DNA of 64,000 bases from assembly GCF_025145645.1 (NCBI RefSeq), contig NZ_CP102252.1, positions 1,612,001 through 1,676,000 on the forward strand, in the 5' to 3' direction. Each line of letters begins with the position of its first letter. Positions within the stretch are counted from its first letter, which is position 1. The translations under genes and the position numbers were made by a program. The stretch is from Alistipes senegalensis JC50. GTDB lineage: Bacteria > Bacteroidota > Bacteroidia > Bacteroidales > Rikenellaceae. Below the pieces are notes generated by a model that did no database searches, was not told where the DNA came from, and saw only the letters and a program-made list of their open reading frames with translations. Positions 17,688 to 25,482 of this stretch are shown in pieces.

Positions 17688-17721
17688 AAAACCGCGTTGC
17701 AGCAATCTGCAACGCGGTTTT
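17688..17721 (-). terminator. Terminator of tRNA-Cys (bidirectional hairpin)
   Basis: A 15-bp perfect stem AAAACCGCGTTGCAG / CTGCAACGCGGTTTT with a 4-nt loop. On the minus strand it starts 4 nt after the tRNA 3' end and is followed by T-rich sequence. It may also stop transcripts of the plus-strand island. Confidence 0.85.
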
Positions 17722-17725
17722 AGTG

Positions 17726-17796
17726 AGGTCTGAAGCGGATTCGAACCGCTGTACAAGGTTTTGCAGACCTTTGCCTAGCCACTCGGCCATCAGACC
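17726..17796 (-). tRNA. tRNA-Cys (GCA)
   Basis: Read on the minus strand, the 71-nt gene folds as a cloverleaf. The acceptor arms are GGTCTGA / TCAGACC, the anticodon arm AAGGTCTGCAAAACCTT has anticodon GCA, and the T arm is AGCGGTTCGAATCCGCT. The variable loop is short and CCA is not encoded. It borders the AT-rich island. Confidence 0.95.
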
Positions 17797-17885
17797 ATTA
17801 TTTCCCGCATATGCCCCCTTCCTCGGCCAATCTCGAAATCCGGCTCGGAAAACGCTAACGCCCAATTCCGGACGCATCGGGAGTG

Positions 17886-17915
17886 CAAATATACAAACAT
17901 TTCTAATTTCTGCAA
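17886..17915 (-). promoter_or_regulatory. tRNA-Cys promoter
   Basis: On the minus strand TTG (17915-17913), a 19-bp spacer and TATATTTG (17893-17886), a full Bacteroidota promoter. The start would be about 80 nt before the mature tRNA, leaving a processed leader. Confidence 0.75.
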
Positions 17916-18016
17916 AACTTCCGCCCAACTTTGCGTTATTTCCCGGATAAATTCTCGTTATTTCCCAAAATTCGTTACTTTTACCCATCGAAAAAAACGT
18001 CATTCCATTCGCGTCC

Positions 18017-19117
18017 ATGACCATCGAGGATATTGCCCTTCAAATGACTCCGGGCATCGGTCCGAAAGGCGCCGTGCATCTGCTGGAGCAGTTCGGCGAT
18101 GCGCGGAGCGTCTTCGCAGCCACCGCCGACGAACTGACCGGCAAAGCGGAACTGCGGCCCGATCTGGTGCAGCAGATCGTCCGCCGGAAGGGCTTTTCCG
18201 CGGCTGAAAAGGAGCTCGCCTACTGCCGCCGCAACGGCATTGCGGCCATCGCCTCGACCGACCCGGAATACCCGCCGCTGCTGCGCGAAATCCCCGACTA
18301 TCCCCACGTGATCTACGTCCGGGGCAGCGTCGAGGCCCTCTCGGCGCGATGCGTTTCGGTCGTGGGGACGCGCGAAGCGACGCCCTACGGGCAAACGGCC
18401 TGCAACCGGATTGTCGAAGGGCTGGCGGAACGGGTTCCGGGGCTTTGCATCGTGAGCGGACTCGCTTTCGGCATCGACGTTGCGGCGCACCGGGCGGCCC
18501 TCGCGGCAGGCGTGCCGACCGTCGCGGTGCTGGCCAATCCGCTGCCCGGCGTAACGCCCGCACAGCATACGGACGTGGCGCGCGACATCCTCGCCCACGG
18601 AGGAGCGTTGGTCACGGAACTCCATTCGCAGTCGAAGCAGAACGGCAACTTCTACCTCGCCCGCAACCGCATCATCGCGGGGCTGAGCGCCGGATGTATC
18701 GTCGTCGAATCGCCGGACTCGGGCGGTTCGCTCTTCACGGCCCACTGCGCCGACGCTTACGACCGCACGGTGATGGCCGTGCCGGGACGCATCACCGACC
18801 GGGCGTCGTCCGGCACGAACCACCTGATCCGCAACCGCAAGGCGCAGTTGGTGCTGACGGCCGACGACGTGGTGCGCGAACTGATGTGGGACCTCGGCGA
18901 AAACCCCTCCCGGCTGCGTCCGAAGCCCGCAACCCCGGAACTCACACCCGACGAAGCCGGACTGCTGGGGTGTTTCCGCACCGACGATCCGCTTTCGGTC
19001 GAGGCCCTCGGAGAACTCAGCGGGCTGAACCCCGGCGAACTGGCGACGCTGCTCGTAGGACTGGAGCTGGCCGGCGCCGTGCGGCAGCTGCCCGGAAACC
19101 GATACATGAAGCTATGA
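18017..19117 (+). CDS. dprA: DNA-processing protein DprA
   Basis: 366 residues, normal length. An N-terminal helical/SAM-like part (MTPGIGPKGAVHLLEQFG) precedes the Rossmann-like DprA core at about 75-290 with VSVVGTREATPYG, SGLAFGIDVAAHRAAL, QSKQNGNFYLARNRIIAGLS and VPGRITDRASSGTNHLI, all family landmarks. A C-terminal winged-helix-like region follows (about 310-366). DprA loads RecA on incoming single-stranded DNA during transformation. Its stop overlaps the start of tatD by ATGA, so the two are translationally coupled. Confidence 0.95.
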   Translation: MTIEDIALQMTPGIGPKGAVHLLEQFGDARSVFAATADELTGKAELRPDLVQQIVRRKGFSAAEKELAYCRRNGIAAIASTDPEYPPLLREIPDYPHVIYVRGSVEALSARCVSVVGTREATPYGQTACNRIVEGLAERVPGLCIVSGLAFGIDVAAHRAALAAGVPTVAVLANPLPGVTPAQHTDVARDILAHGGALVTELHSQSKQNGNFYLARNRIIAGLSAGCIVVESPDSGGSLFTAHCADAYDRTVMAVPGRITDRASSGTNHLIRNRKAQLVLTADDVVRELMWDLGENPSRLRPKPATPELTPDEAGLLGCFRTDDPLSVEALGELSGLNPGELATLLVGLELAGAVRQLPGNRYMKL

Positions 19118-19908
19118 AACTGATCGACACCCATTCGCATCTCTACGACGAGGCGTTCGACCCCGACCGCGAAGAGGCTCTGGCACGCGCCGCGGCCGAA
19201 GGCGTCGAAACGCTGTTGCTGCCGGCCATCGACTCCGAAAGCCACGGGAGGCTCTTCGAACTCTGCCGCCGCCATCCGGAACGCTGCGTCCCGATGATGG
19301 GACTGCACCCCACGTCGGTCAACGACAACCCCCGCTGGCGCGAGGAGCTGGCGTCGGTCGAACAATACCTGCAAACCCCGCCCGAGGGCATTCCGGCCTT
19401 CTGCGCCGTGGGCGAAATCGGGCTGGATTTCTATTGGAGCCGCGATTTCCGCGAGGAGCAGATCGAAGCCTTCCGCCGTCAGATCGAACTGGCCCTGCAA
19501 TACGGACTGCCGATCGCCGTGCATACGCGCGATGCATGGCCTGAAACCGTCGCCCTCGTACGCGAATTCCGCGGCCAGGGGCTTCGGGGCGTCTTCCACG
19601 CCTATTCGGACGGCATCGAAACCTGCCGGGAACTCCGGGAGCTGGGCGATTTCGTCTTCGGAATCGGGGGCGTGGTGACCTTCAAAAAAAGCCGGCTGGC
19701 CGAGGTCGTGCGCGACATGGAGCTGCGGGAGATCGTCCTCGAGACCGACTGCCCCTACCTGACGCCCGCACCCCACCGGGGCGAGCGCAACGAATCGGCC
19801 TACGTGCGCTACGTGTGCGAAAAAGTCGCCGAAATCAAGGGGCTGACGCCCGCGGAAGTGGCTGCCGCGACGGCCGAAAATGCAAAACGAATCTTCAAAG
19901 GAATCTGA
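19114..19908 (+). CDS. tatD: TatD family metal-dependent hydrolase (DNase)
   Basis: 264 residues; start taken at 19114, overlapping the dprA stop as ATGA. Metal ligands of the TatD TIM barrel are visible in DTHSHLYDEAF (residues 5-15), GEIGLDFYW (Glu and Asp), VHTRDAW, FHAYSDG and LETDCPYLTP. TatD proteins are Mg-dependent 3'-5' DNases/RNases; despite the name they are unrelated to Tat transport. The asparaginase gene begins 6 bp later, so dprA, tatD and the asparaginase gene are probably one operon. Confidence 0.93.
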   Translation: MKLIDTHSHLYDEAFDPDREEALARAAAEGVETLLLPAIDSESHGRLFELCRRHPERCVPMMGLHPTSVNDNPRWREELASVEQYLQTPPEGIPAFCAVGEIGLDFYWSRDFREEQIEAFRRQIELALQYGLPIAVHTRDAWPETVALVREFRGQGLRGVFHAYSDGIETCRELRELGDFVFGIGGVVTFKKSRLAEVVRDMELREIVLETDCPYLTPAPHRGERNESAYVRYVCEKVAEIKGLTPAEVAAATAENAKRIFKGI

Positions 19909-19914
19909 CCCTAT

Positions 19915-20943
19915 ATGCGTTCATCCATCCTGATTATCTACACGGGCGGAACCATCGGCATGAAGACCGACGCCGTCACCGGGGCGCTGGTGCCCTTCGA
20001 TTTCAGCGCCATTTACGACGAATTTCCCTCGCTGAAACGCCTCAACGTAGACATCGACGTGCACACCGTGTCGCCCGTGATCGACTCGTCGAACGTCGAA
20101 CCGGCCCACTGGATCGCCCTGGCCGAACTCATCCGCGACAACTACGCCCGTTACGACGGTTTCGTGGTGCTGCACGGCACCGACACCATGTCCTACACGG
20201 CCTCGGCGCTGAGTTTCATGCTCGAAAACCTCAGCAAACCGGTGGTTTTCACCGGGAGCCAGATCCCGATCGGCGTGCTGCGCACCGACGGGCGCGAGAA
20301 CCTCATCACGGCCATCGAAATCGCCGGAGCGCATCTCGACGGCCGGCCCGTGGTTCCCGAAGTGTCGCTCTATTTCCAGAACCGGCTCTTCCGCGCCAAC
20401 CGCACCACCAAGCGCAGCGCCGAGGCCCTGAGCGCCTTCCGGTCGTACAACTACCCGCCGCTGGCCGAAGTCGGGGTCAACATCGCCTACAACCGGCCGG
20501 CGATCCTGCGCCCCGCGGAGTTTTCGCAGGAGCTGCGCATCGCCACGAAGCTCTCCGGAGGCATCGAGCTCATCAAACTCTTCCCGGGAATGGGCGGGGA
20601 GATGCTGCGGGCCATGCTCTCGGCCCCCGGACTGCGGGCCGTGGTGCTCGAAACCTACGGCGCAGGCAACGCCCCCACCTCCGAATGGTTCATCCGCATC
20701 GTGCAGGAGGCCGTCGATCGCGGGATCATCATCCTCAACATCACGCAGTGCGGCGGCGGCCGGGTTTCGATGGAGCTCTACGAAACCGGACTGAAACTCC
20801 AGAAAACCGGGGTCCTGTGCGGCTACGACATGACCACCGAAGCCGCCGTCACCAAATTGATGTACGTGCTCGGGCTGGGACTCTCCGACGACGAAACGCG
20901 CGCAATGCTCCGCAAACCCCTGCGCGGAGAATTTACGGCGTGA
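19915..20943 (+). CDS. ansA: Type I (cytoplasmic) L-asparaginase
   Basis: 342 residues without a signal peptide. The first catalytic motif YTGGTIGM places the nucleophilic Thr at residue 13, and the second, HGTDTM, gives Thr89-Asp90. The rest (FTGSQIPIGVLRTDGRENL, TYGAGNAPT) fits the AnsA-type asparaginase family, which converts asparagine to aspartate and ammonia. It starts 6 bp after tatD. Lack of an export signal favours the low-affinity cytoplasmic enzyme. Confidence 0.92.
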   Translation: MRSSILIIYTGGTIGMKTDAVTGALVPFDFSAIYDEFPSLKRLNVDIDVHTVSPVIDSSNVEPAHWIALAELIRDNYARYDGFVVLHGTDTMSYTASALSFMLENLSKPVVFTGSQIPIGVLRTDGRENLITAIEIAGAHLDGRPVVPEVSLYFQNRLFRANRTTKRSAEALSAFRSYNYPPLAEVGVNIAYNRPAILRPAEFSQELRIATKLSGGIELIKLFPGMGGEMLRAMLSAPGLRAVVLETYGAGNAPTSEWFIRIVQEAVDRGIIILNITQCGGGRVSMELYETGLKLQKTGVLCGYDMTTEAAVTKLMYVLGLGLSDDETRAMLRKPLRGEFTA

Positions 20944-21303
20944 GACGTTGCACGAAACGATTTTTTTTTCTATATTTCGCACTGCTAATGTATCCCTTCC
21001 GCAACGAAACACCAGCGGCAGCGGAGGCAGAAAGCGAGGCAAACGATTGAACTGCAAACGATTGAGCGAATTCGGGATGAATTGTCCGGGATTCGGTCGC
21101 ACGTGCGGAAACGGTCCGCAGGAGGCGTTCCGAATTACGAAAGACCCCCGCAGGAGTCGTAAAAGACAAAAAAAATGAATTTTTTACAAAAAAATAAGCA
21201 ACAGTAAGAACCGACCGAATCGCGGAACGGCCGCGAGGGGAAGAAACCAAAACTCAACAAAATAAAAATTCAACTAATCAAATTTATTTTATCTAACACA
21301 ACT
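20944..21303 (+). other. Long upstream region of the exbB-exbD operon
   Basis: 360 bp without a convincing gene; a 76-codon ORF (20948-21178) has no recognisable features. A promoter lies at the left end, so the exb transcript would have a leader of about 320 nt. A 12-mer GCAAACGATTGA is repeated at 21039 and 21054. The last 120 bp are A-rich. Confidence 0.5.
20948..20978 (+). promoter_or_regulatory. Probable promoter of the exbB operon
   Basis: TTG at 20948-20950, a 20-bp spacer and TATATTTC at 20971-20978, one base off TAnnTTTG. It is the best promoter-like site in this gap. Confidence 0.5.
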
Positions 21304-22056
21304 ATGAAAAAACTTTTTTTGATTCCGTCGGCTGCCCTGTCCGTACTGGGTACCGTTAGTGCGTTCGCACAGGATGCTGCTGTCGCAACCGAAACGGTTG
21401 TCGCCGAAACCCAGATGGCCGGCGACAGCCTGCACCACGTCATGATGCAGAAGTTCCTCGAAGGCGGCTGGGAGTGGATGCTTCCGGTGCTCCTCTGCTT
21501 GGTGATCGGTCTGGCCGTAGCCATCGAGCGTATCCTCTACCTGTCGCTCTCGACGATCAACTCGAAGAAACTCATCGCCAAGGTCGAAGAGGCTCTCCAG
21601 AACGGCGGCGTCGAGGCTGCCAAGGAGGTTTGCCGTAACACCCGCGGCCCGATCGCCTCGATCTACTATCAGGGTCTGGACCGCTACGACCAGGGTCTGG
21701 ACGCTGTTGAGAAGGCTGTCGTTTCCTACGGTTCGGTCCAGACCGGCCAGATGGAATCGGGTCTGTCGTGGATCGGCCTGTTCATCGCCCTCAGCCCGAT
21801 GCTCGGATTTATGGGTACCGTCGTCGGTATGATCGCGGCGTTCGACGCCATCCAGGCTGCCGGCGATATCAGCCCGACGCTCGTTGCAGGCGGTATCAAG
21901 GTCGCCCTTCTGACGACCCTCATGGGTCTTATCGCTGCGGTTATTCTTCAGCTGTTCTACAACTATATCGTTTCGAAGATCGACTCGCTCGTGAACGATA
22001 TGGAGGATTCGTCCATCACGCTGATGGATATCCTGACGGCTTACAACAAGAAATAA
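21304..22056 (+). CDS. exbB: ExbB/TolQ/MotA-type proton channel protein
   Basis: 250 residues: a cleavable-looking signal (ending SAFAQ), then three membrane spans (about 60-80, 155-178, 195-218). Family landmarks include LSWIGLFIALSPMLGFMGTVVGMIAAF and GGIKVALLTTLMGLIAA. With ExbD it uses the proton gradient to energise TonB, needed by SusC-type receptors such as the one at 48968. First gene of an operon with a small membrane protein and two exbD genes. The longer form with an N-terminal signal is usual in Bacteroidota. Confidence 0.93.
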   Translation: MKKLFLIPSAALSVLGTVSAFAQDAAVATETVVAETQMAGDSLHHVMMQKFLEGGWEWMLPVLLCLVIGLAVAIERILYLSLSTINSKKLIAKVEEALQNGGVEAAKEVCRNTRGPIASIYYQGLDRYDQGLDAVEKAVVSYGSVQTGQMESGLSWIGLFIALSPMLGFMGTVVGMIAAFDAIQAAGDISPTLVAGGIKVALLTTLMGLIAAVILQLFYNYIVSKIDSLVNDMEDSSITLMDILTAYNKK

Positions 22057-22092
22057 TCCACCGCGGATAAGATTAAAAAGTCAAAAGCAATT

Positions 22093-22512
22093 ATGAAAAA
22101 GATATTGAACGTATTGCTGGGTGTTCTGATGGCAATCACCGTGGTCCTTCTGGTCTACGCGATCGCCACCGGCGGCTCGGAGGCTGCGATCAGCGTGAAC
22201 CTGATGTGGGGTTATTTCCTCCTCGTGTTCGCGGTTGCGGCAGCTATCTTCTGCGCCGTCTTCGGAATGATCCAGAACCCGGCAGGCATCAAGGGAACCA
22301 TCCTGTCGCTGGGGTTGATCATCGTAATCGTGGGCGTGTCGTATTTCATCTCGGCAGGCCACACGGTGAACATCGTCGATCTCCAGAACAACGGGTTCTT
22401 CGGCCACACTGAAACCGTAATCACCGAAACGAGCATCCTCGTTACCTACGTCGCATTCGTCGCCGCTTTCGTGACGGCCGTAGCGACCGAGATCTGGGGC
22501 GCTTTCAAATAA
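22093..22512 (+). CDS. Small polytopic membrane protein of the exb operon
   Basis: 139 residues with about four hydrophobic spans (residues 5-25, 38-60, 68-88, 113-133) separated by short loops. No known domain recognised. It lies between exbB and exbD with gaps of 36 and 13 bp, so it is almost certainly co-expressed with the TonB energising complex. Proteins of this size and place recur in Bacteroidota exb operons; a role as an extra subunit is inference. Confidence 0.8.
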   Translation: MKKILNVLLGVLMAITVVLLVYAIATGGSEAAISVNLMWGYFLLVFAVAAAIFCAVFGMIQNPAGIKGTILSLGLIIVIVGVSYFISAGHTVNIVDLQNNGFFGHTETVITETSILVTYVAFVAAFVTAVATEIWGAFK

Positions 22513-22525
22513 TTGAGGAAAGATA

Positions 22526-23131
22526 ATGGCAGTAGATAAAAGAAAAGTACAGGAGATCAATGCCGGTTCGATGGCCGACATCGCCTTCCTGCTGCTCATT
22601 TTCTTCCTGGTCGCCACTACCATGAACACGGACACGGGTCTGGTGCGTATGCTCCCGCCGATGCCCCCTGAGGATCAGAAACAGGAGGACATCAAGGTCA
22701 AGGAACGCAACCTCTTCCTGGTGTTCATCAACGGCAGGGGCGACATCATGGCAGGAGCTTCGGGCAAGCAGGAACCGATCGATCTGCATCAGCTGACGGA
22801 GAGGACCAAGGAGTTCATCGTAAACCCGATGGACGACGAGAACCTTCCCGAAAAGGTGAACAGGGACATCGATCTCCCCGACGGCAGCAAATGGGTCTAT
22901 CCCGTGAGCGAAGGCGTCGTTTCGCTGCAAACGACCCGCGATACGGGCTATCAGTCCTATATCATGGTGCAGAACGAACTCACGCGCGCTTTCAACGAGG
23001 TGCGTGACGAAGTGGCACAGCGTAAATTCGGCGCCAAATTCTCGGACCTTCCCGAGGAGCAGCGCAATGTGATATCGAAGGCAGTGCCTCTGAAAATCTC
23101 GGAGGCGGAACCGCGTAACATAAAGAAGTAA
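22526..23131 (+). CDS. exbD: Biopolymer transporter ExbD (first copy)
   Basis: 201 residues: a cytoplasmic N-terminus (RKVQEINAGSMADIAFLLLIFFLVATTM) whose single span at about 15-35 carries the conserved Asp expected for proton transfer. A periplasmic domain follows with an insertion relative to short ExbDs. It starts 13 bp after the small membrane gene and ends 3 bp before the second exbD. Confidence 0.9.
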   Translation: MAVDKRKVQEINAGSMADIAFLLLIFFLVATTMNTDTGLVRMLPPMPPEDQKQEDIKVKERNLFLVFINGRGDIMAGASGKQEPIDLHQLTERTKEFIVNPMDDENLPEKVNRDIDLPDGSKWVYPVSEGVVSLQTTRDTGYQSYIMVQNELTRAFNEVRDEVAQRKFGAKFSDLPEEQRNVISKAVPLKISEAEPRNIKK

Positions 23132-23134
23132 GTC

Positions 23135-23605
23135 ATGGCAGTAATGAAAAAGAAGGGCAACAAAGGTCTGCCCCCTATCTCGACCGCATCGCTTCCTGAC
23201 GTGATCTTCATGATCCTCTTCTTCTTCATGGTCTCGACGACCATGCGCGATCAGGAACTGCTGGTGAGATACAAACTTCCGGAGGCCACCGAGGTGCAGA
23301 AGCTCGAGAAGAAATCGCTCGTCAGCTTCATTCACATCGGCCCCCCGTCGATGACGATGCAGGCAAAGTTCGGTACCGCGCCGCGCATCCAGTTGAACGA
23401 CTCCTACAAATCGACCCGGGATATTCTGGACTTCGTCGCCGCAGAGCGCGATAAGCTCAGCGAAGCCGACCGTGCCTCGATGACCATCTGCCTGAAGGCC
23501 GACCAGGCCACGAAGATGGGTATCGTGACCGACGTGAAGCAGGAGCTTCGCCGGGCCAACGCCCTGAAAATATCCTATGCGGCCTCCAAGTCGCTGGGAT
23601 ACTGA
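23135..23605 (+). CDS. exbD: Biopolymer transporter ExbD (second copy)
   Basis: 156 residues with the same plan as the first copy: a basic N-terminus, a span with the conserved Asp (TASLPDVIFMILFFFMVSTTM, about 17-36) and a small periplasmic domain. Two different ExbDs in a row are typical for Bacteroidota TonB systems and imply a mixed ExbD dimer (inference). A bidirectional terminator follows. Confidence 0.9.
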   Translation: MAVMKKKGNKGLPPISTASLPDVIFMILFFFMVSTTMRDQELLVRYKLPEATEVQKLEKKSLVSFIHIGPPSMTMQAKFGTAPRIQLNDSYKSTRDILDFVAAERDKLSEADRASMTICLKADQATKMGIVTDVKQELRRANALKISYAASKSLGY

Positions 23606-23623
23606 TCCGGGGAATTCATTTGA

Positions 23624-23651
23624 AAAAGAGCAGGCTTCGGGCCTGCTCTTT
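23624..23651. terminator. Bidirectional terminator between exbD and rnhB
   Basis: Stem GAGCAGGC (23628-23635) / GCCTGCTC (23641-23648), extended by A:T pairs, with loop TTCGG. An A-run on one side and a T-run on the other let it serve both converging genes. Confidence 0.88.
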
Positions 23652-23656
23652 TCGTT

Positions 23657-24256
23657 TCAGAAGGGGAATTCCAGCTGGTCGATCTCGTGGTTGAACGTCA
23701 GCCGGTGATGGGGCGTAAGGCCGTATTCGCGGATCGCCAGCCGGTGTTCGCGCGTCGGGTAGCCCTTGTTTTTCATCCAGCCGTATTGGGGAAACTCCTC
23801 CGCCAGACGCATCATATACTCGTCGCGGTGGGTCTTGGCAAGAACCGACGCGGCGGCGATGTCGGCATATTTGCCGTCGCCCTTGACAATGCAACGGTAA
23901 GGGATTTCGAGCCGCGTGCGGAACCGGTTGCCGTCGATAGCCAGGAATTCCGGCCCGGGATCGAGCCGCGCCGCGGCCAGCGACATCCCCTCGAACGAGG
24001 CGTTCAGAATGTTGATCTCGTCGATCCGGGCCGCTGAAACCGCCTCGACGGCCCATGCCACAGCCTCGCGCTCGATGATCGCCCGCAGCTTGTCGCGGTT
24101 GCGCTCGGTCATCTGCTTCGAATCGTTGAGCAGCGGATCGTGAAAATCCGGCGGAAGGATCACCGCCGCCGCAAACACCGGCCCGGCCAGACACCCCCGC
24201 CCGGCCTCGTCGCACCCGGCCTCCCGGAGCTCGTATTGATACTGGTTTTCCAACAT
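23657..24256 (-). CDS. rnhB: Ribonuclease HII
   Basis: 199 residues; the ATG at 24256 is chosen because upstream in-frame codons overlap the divergent promoter region. The signature CDEAGRGCLAGPVFAAA (residues 16-32) carries the catalytic Asp-Glu pair; further acidic residues are in LAIDGNRFR and ASVLAKTHRDEYM. It removes ribonucleotides from DNA and RNA of RNA:DNA hybrids. Divergent from the membrane protein at 24321. Confidence 0.95.
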   Translation of the reverse strand: MLENQYQYELREAGCDEAGRGCLAGPVFAAAVILPPDFHDPLLNDSKQMTERNRDKLRAIIEREAVAWAVEAVSAARIDEINILNASFEGMSLAAARLDPGPEFLAIDGNRFRTRLEIPYRCIVKGDGKYADIAAASVLAKTHRDEYMMRLAEEFPQYGWMKNKGYPTREHRLAIREYGLTPHHRLTFNHEIDQLEFPF

Positions 24257-24261
24257 AGAAG

Positions 24262-24300
24262 CAAAGTTAGAAAATATTCCGGCTTTTTTCGCTAATTTTG
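24262..24300. promoter_or_regulatory. Overlapping divergent promoters of rnhB and the membrane-protein gene
   Basis: On the plus strand TAATTTTG (24293-24300) sits 20 bp before the ATG at 24321; on the minus strand TAACTTTG (24269-24262) sits 6 bp before the rnhB ATG at 24256. The two -7 boxes are only 23 bp apart, so polymerases probably compete. The rnhB message would be nearly leaderless. Confidence 0.6.
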
Positions 24301-24320
24301 CAGCGAGGAAAATTCCCGTT

Positions 24321-25334
24321 ATGAAATTCGACATCGCCCGGCAGCCGCTCGTTCCGGCTTTTCTGACTCTCGCCGCACTCGCCTATGCCGCGATGCGGGG
24401 AGCGGCGGAATACGGCCTCGACCCGGCGTTGCTGAACGGCGCCGCGGCGATTCATCCCGCAACCGCGGTGTCCCCCGAAGCTGCGCTGCTCCAATTCCAG
24501 GCGTCGCATCCCGTATGGGCCTGCTGGATCGCGGGCCTGCTGATCCTCTTCACGGGCATGTGCGCCGGCCGGATGACCATTCGCTACAACCTCTATTCGG
24601 TCGGCACCTGCCTCGCCATCCCGCTCTACGGCGCCATCGTCTGCGGACTCGCCGTCGGGAGCGACTACCTGCCGGCGTTCACTGCCGCGGCCCTGCTGGC
24701 GCTCTCGGTCAAGAATTTCGCCCGTTCGTTCTGCAACGGATACGGCTTCGACGCCATCTTCCGGGCGTCGCTCTACCTCGGACTGCTGCCGTTCGTCAGC
24801 ACCGCCGCACTGCCGCTGCTGCTGATACTGCCACCGGCCGTCCTGCTCTTCCGGCGCACGCTGCGCGAAGCCGTCGTCGCCGTCGCGGGAGTGCTCCTCC
24901 CGGCCTTTACGATCTGCTACATCAACTGGGGCGCCGGAGGAGAGTTCCTGGCCCCGCTCATGGCCCTGGGCGACCCGTTCATCACCGGAAAGCCCTTCGC
25001 GCTCCTCTCGGCAGTACCTCTCCGGAACCTCGTCCTGCTGGGCGGCATTTTCGTCCTCGATCTGTTGGCGCTGCTCTTTTTCCTCTCGGACATCTACGCC
25101 GTCGGGACCAAATCCCGGACGATACTTATATATAATATAAGTGTCCTCGTCCTGACCGCCGCCGTGCTGTGCGGACCCGCCGCAACCCCGGGCGCCGCGG
25201 CCTTCGCAGCCCTGCCGTCAGCCGTGCTATTACCCTTCATGTTCGTACGAATCCACCGGGGTGTCGCCCTGCTTCTTTACCTGCTATTGCTCGCCTCTGC
25301 CGTAGCCGAAGCCGTCTTGCAATATTCTATTTAG
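24321..25334 (+). CDS. Polytopic inner-membrane protein of unknown function
   Basis: 337 residues, very hydrophobic, with roughly nine or ten membrane spans and short loops. The longest loop is near residues 35-65. A conserved-looking central part reads NFARSFCNGYGFDAIFRASLYLGLLPF. It resembles the DUF6427-like membrane proteins of Bacteroidota in size and style, but this assignment is uncertain and no catalytic motif is seen. It has its own promoter divergent from rnhB; the AraC gene downstream is separated by a palindrome. Confidence 0.6.
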   Translation: MKFDIARQPLVPAFLTLAALAYAAMRGAAEYGLDPALLNGAAAIHPATAVSPEAALLQFQASHPVWACWIAGLLILFTGMCAGRMTIRYNLYSVGTCLAIPLYGAIVCGLAVGSDYLPAFTAAALLALSVKNFARSFCNGYGFDAIFRASLYLGLLPFVSTAALPLLLILPPAVLLFRRTLREAVVAVAGVLLPAFTICYINWGAGGEFLAPLMALGDPFITGKPFALLSAVPLRNLVLLGGIFVLDLLALLFFLSDIYAVGTKSRTILIYNISVLVLTAAVLCGPAATPGAAAFAALPSAVLLPFMFVRIHRGVALLLYLLLLASAVAEAVLQYSI

Positions 25335-25342
25335 TTTAGAAC

Positions 25343-25388
25343 ATAGCACAAAACGTCCTATTTGGGCATAAATGCCCAAATGTGCTAT
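25343..25388. promoter_or_regulatory. Nested palindrome upstream of the AraC gene, candidate operator
   Basis: An exact inverted repeat ATTTGGGCAT-AA-ATGCCCAAAT (25360-25381) sits inside a second pair ATAGCACA (25343-25350) / TGTGCTAT (25381-25388). No T-run follows the stem, so an operator or dimer-binding site is more likely than a terminator. Confidence 0.5.
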
Positions 25389-25418
25389 TTTATATAGTAG
25401 ATTAAAAAGTATTAATTG

Positions 25419-25426
25419 TATATTTG
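25419..25426 (+). promoter_or_regulatory. -7 element of the AraC-type gene
   Basis: TATATTTG, 57 bp before the ATG at 25483 and 31 bp after the palindrome. No clear TTG upstream, which would fit an activator-dependent promoter. Confidence 0.5.
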
Positions 25427-25482
25427 AGAACGAACATGAGTGACGCAACGCTTTGTTCAGAAAAACTTAAATTACAATTAGT

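Noticed and set aside
17629..18024. A minus-strand ORF covering tRNA-Cys
   Set aside because: It overlaps the tRNA, its terminator and its promoter; the RNA features explain the sequence.
20948..21178. A 76-codon ORF between the asparaginase and exbB genes
   Set aside because: It begins inside the predicted promoter, has low-complexity basic composition and no ribosome site.
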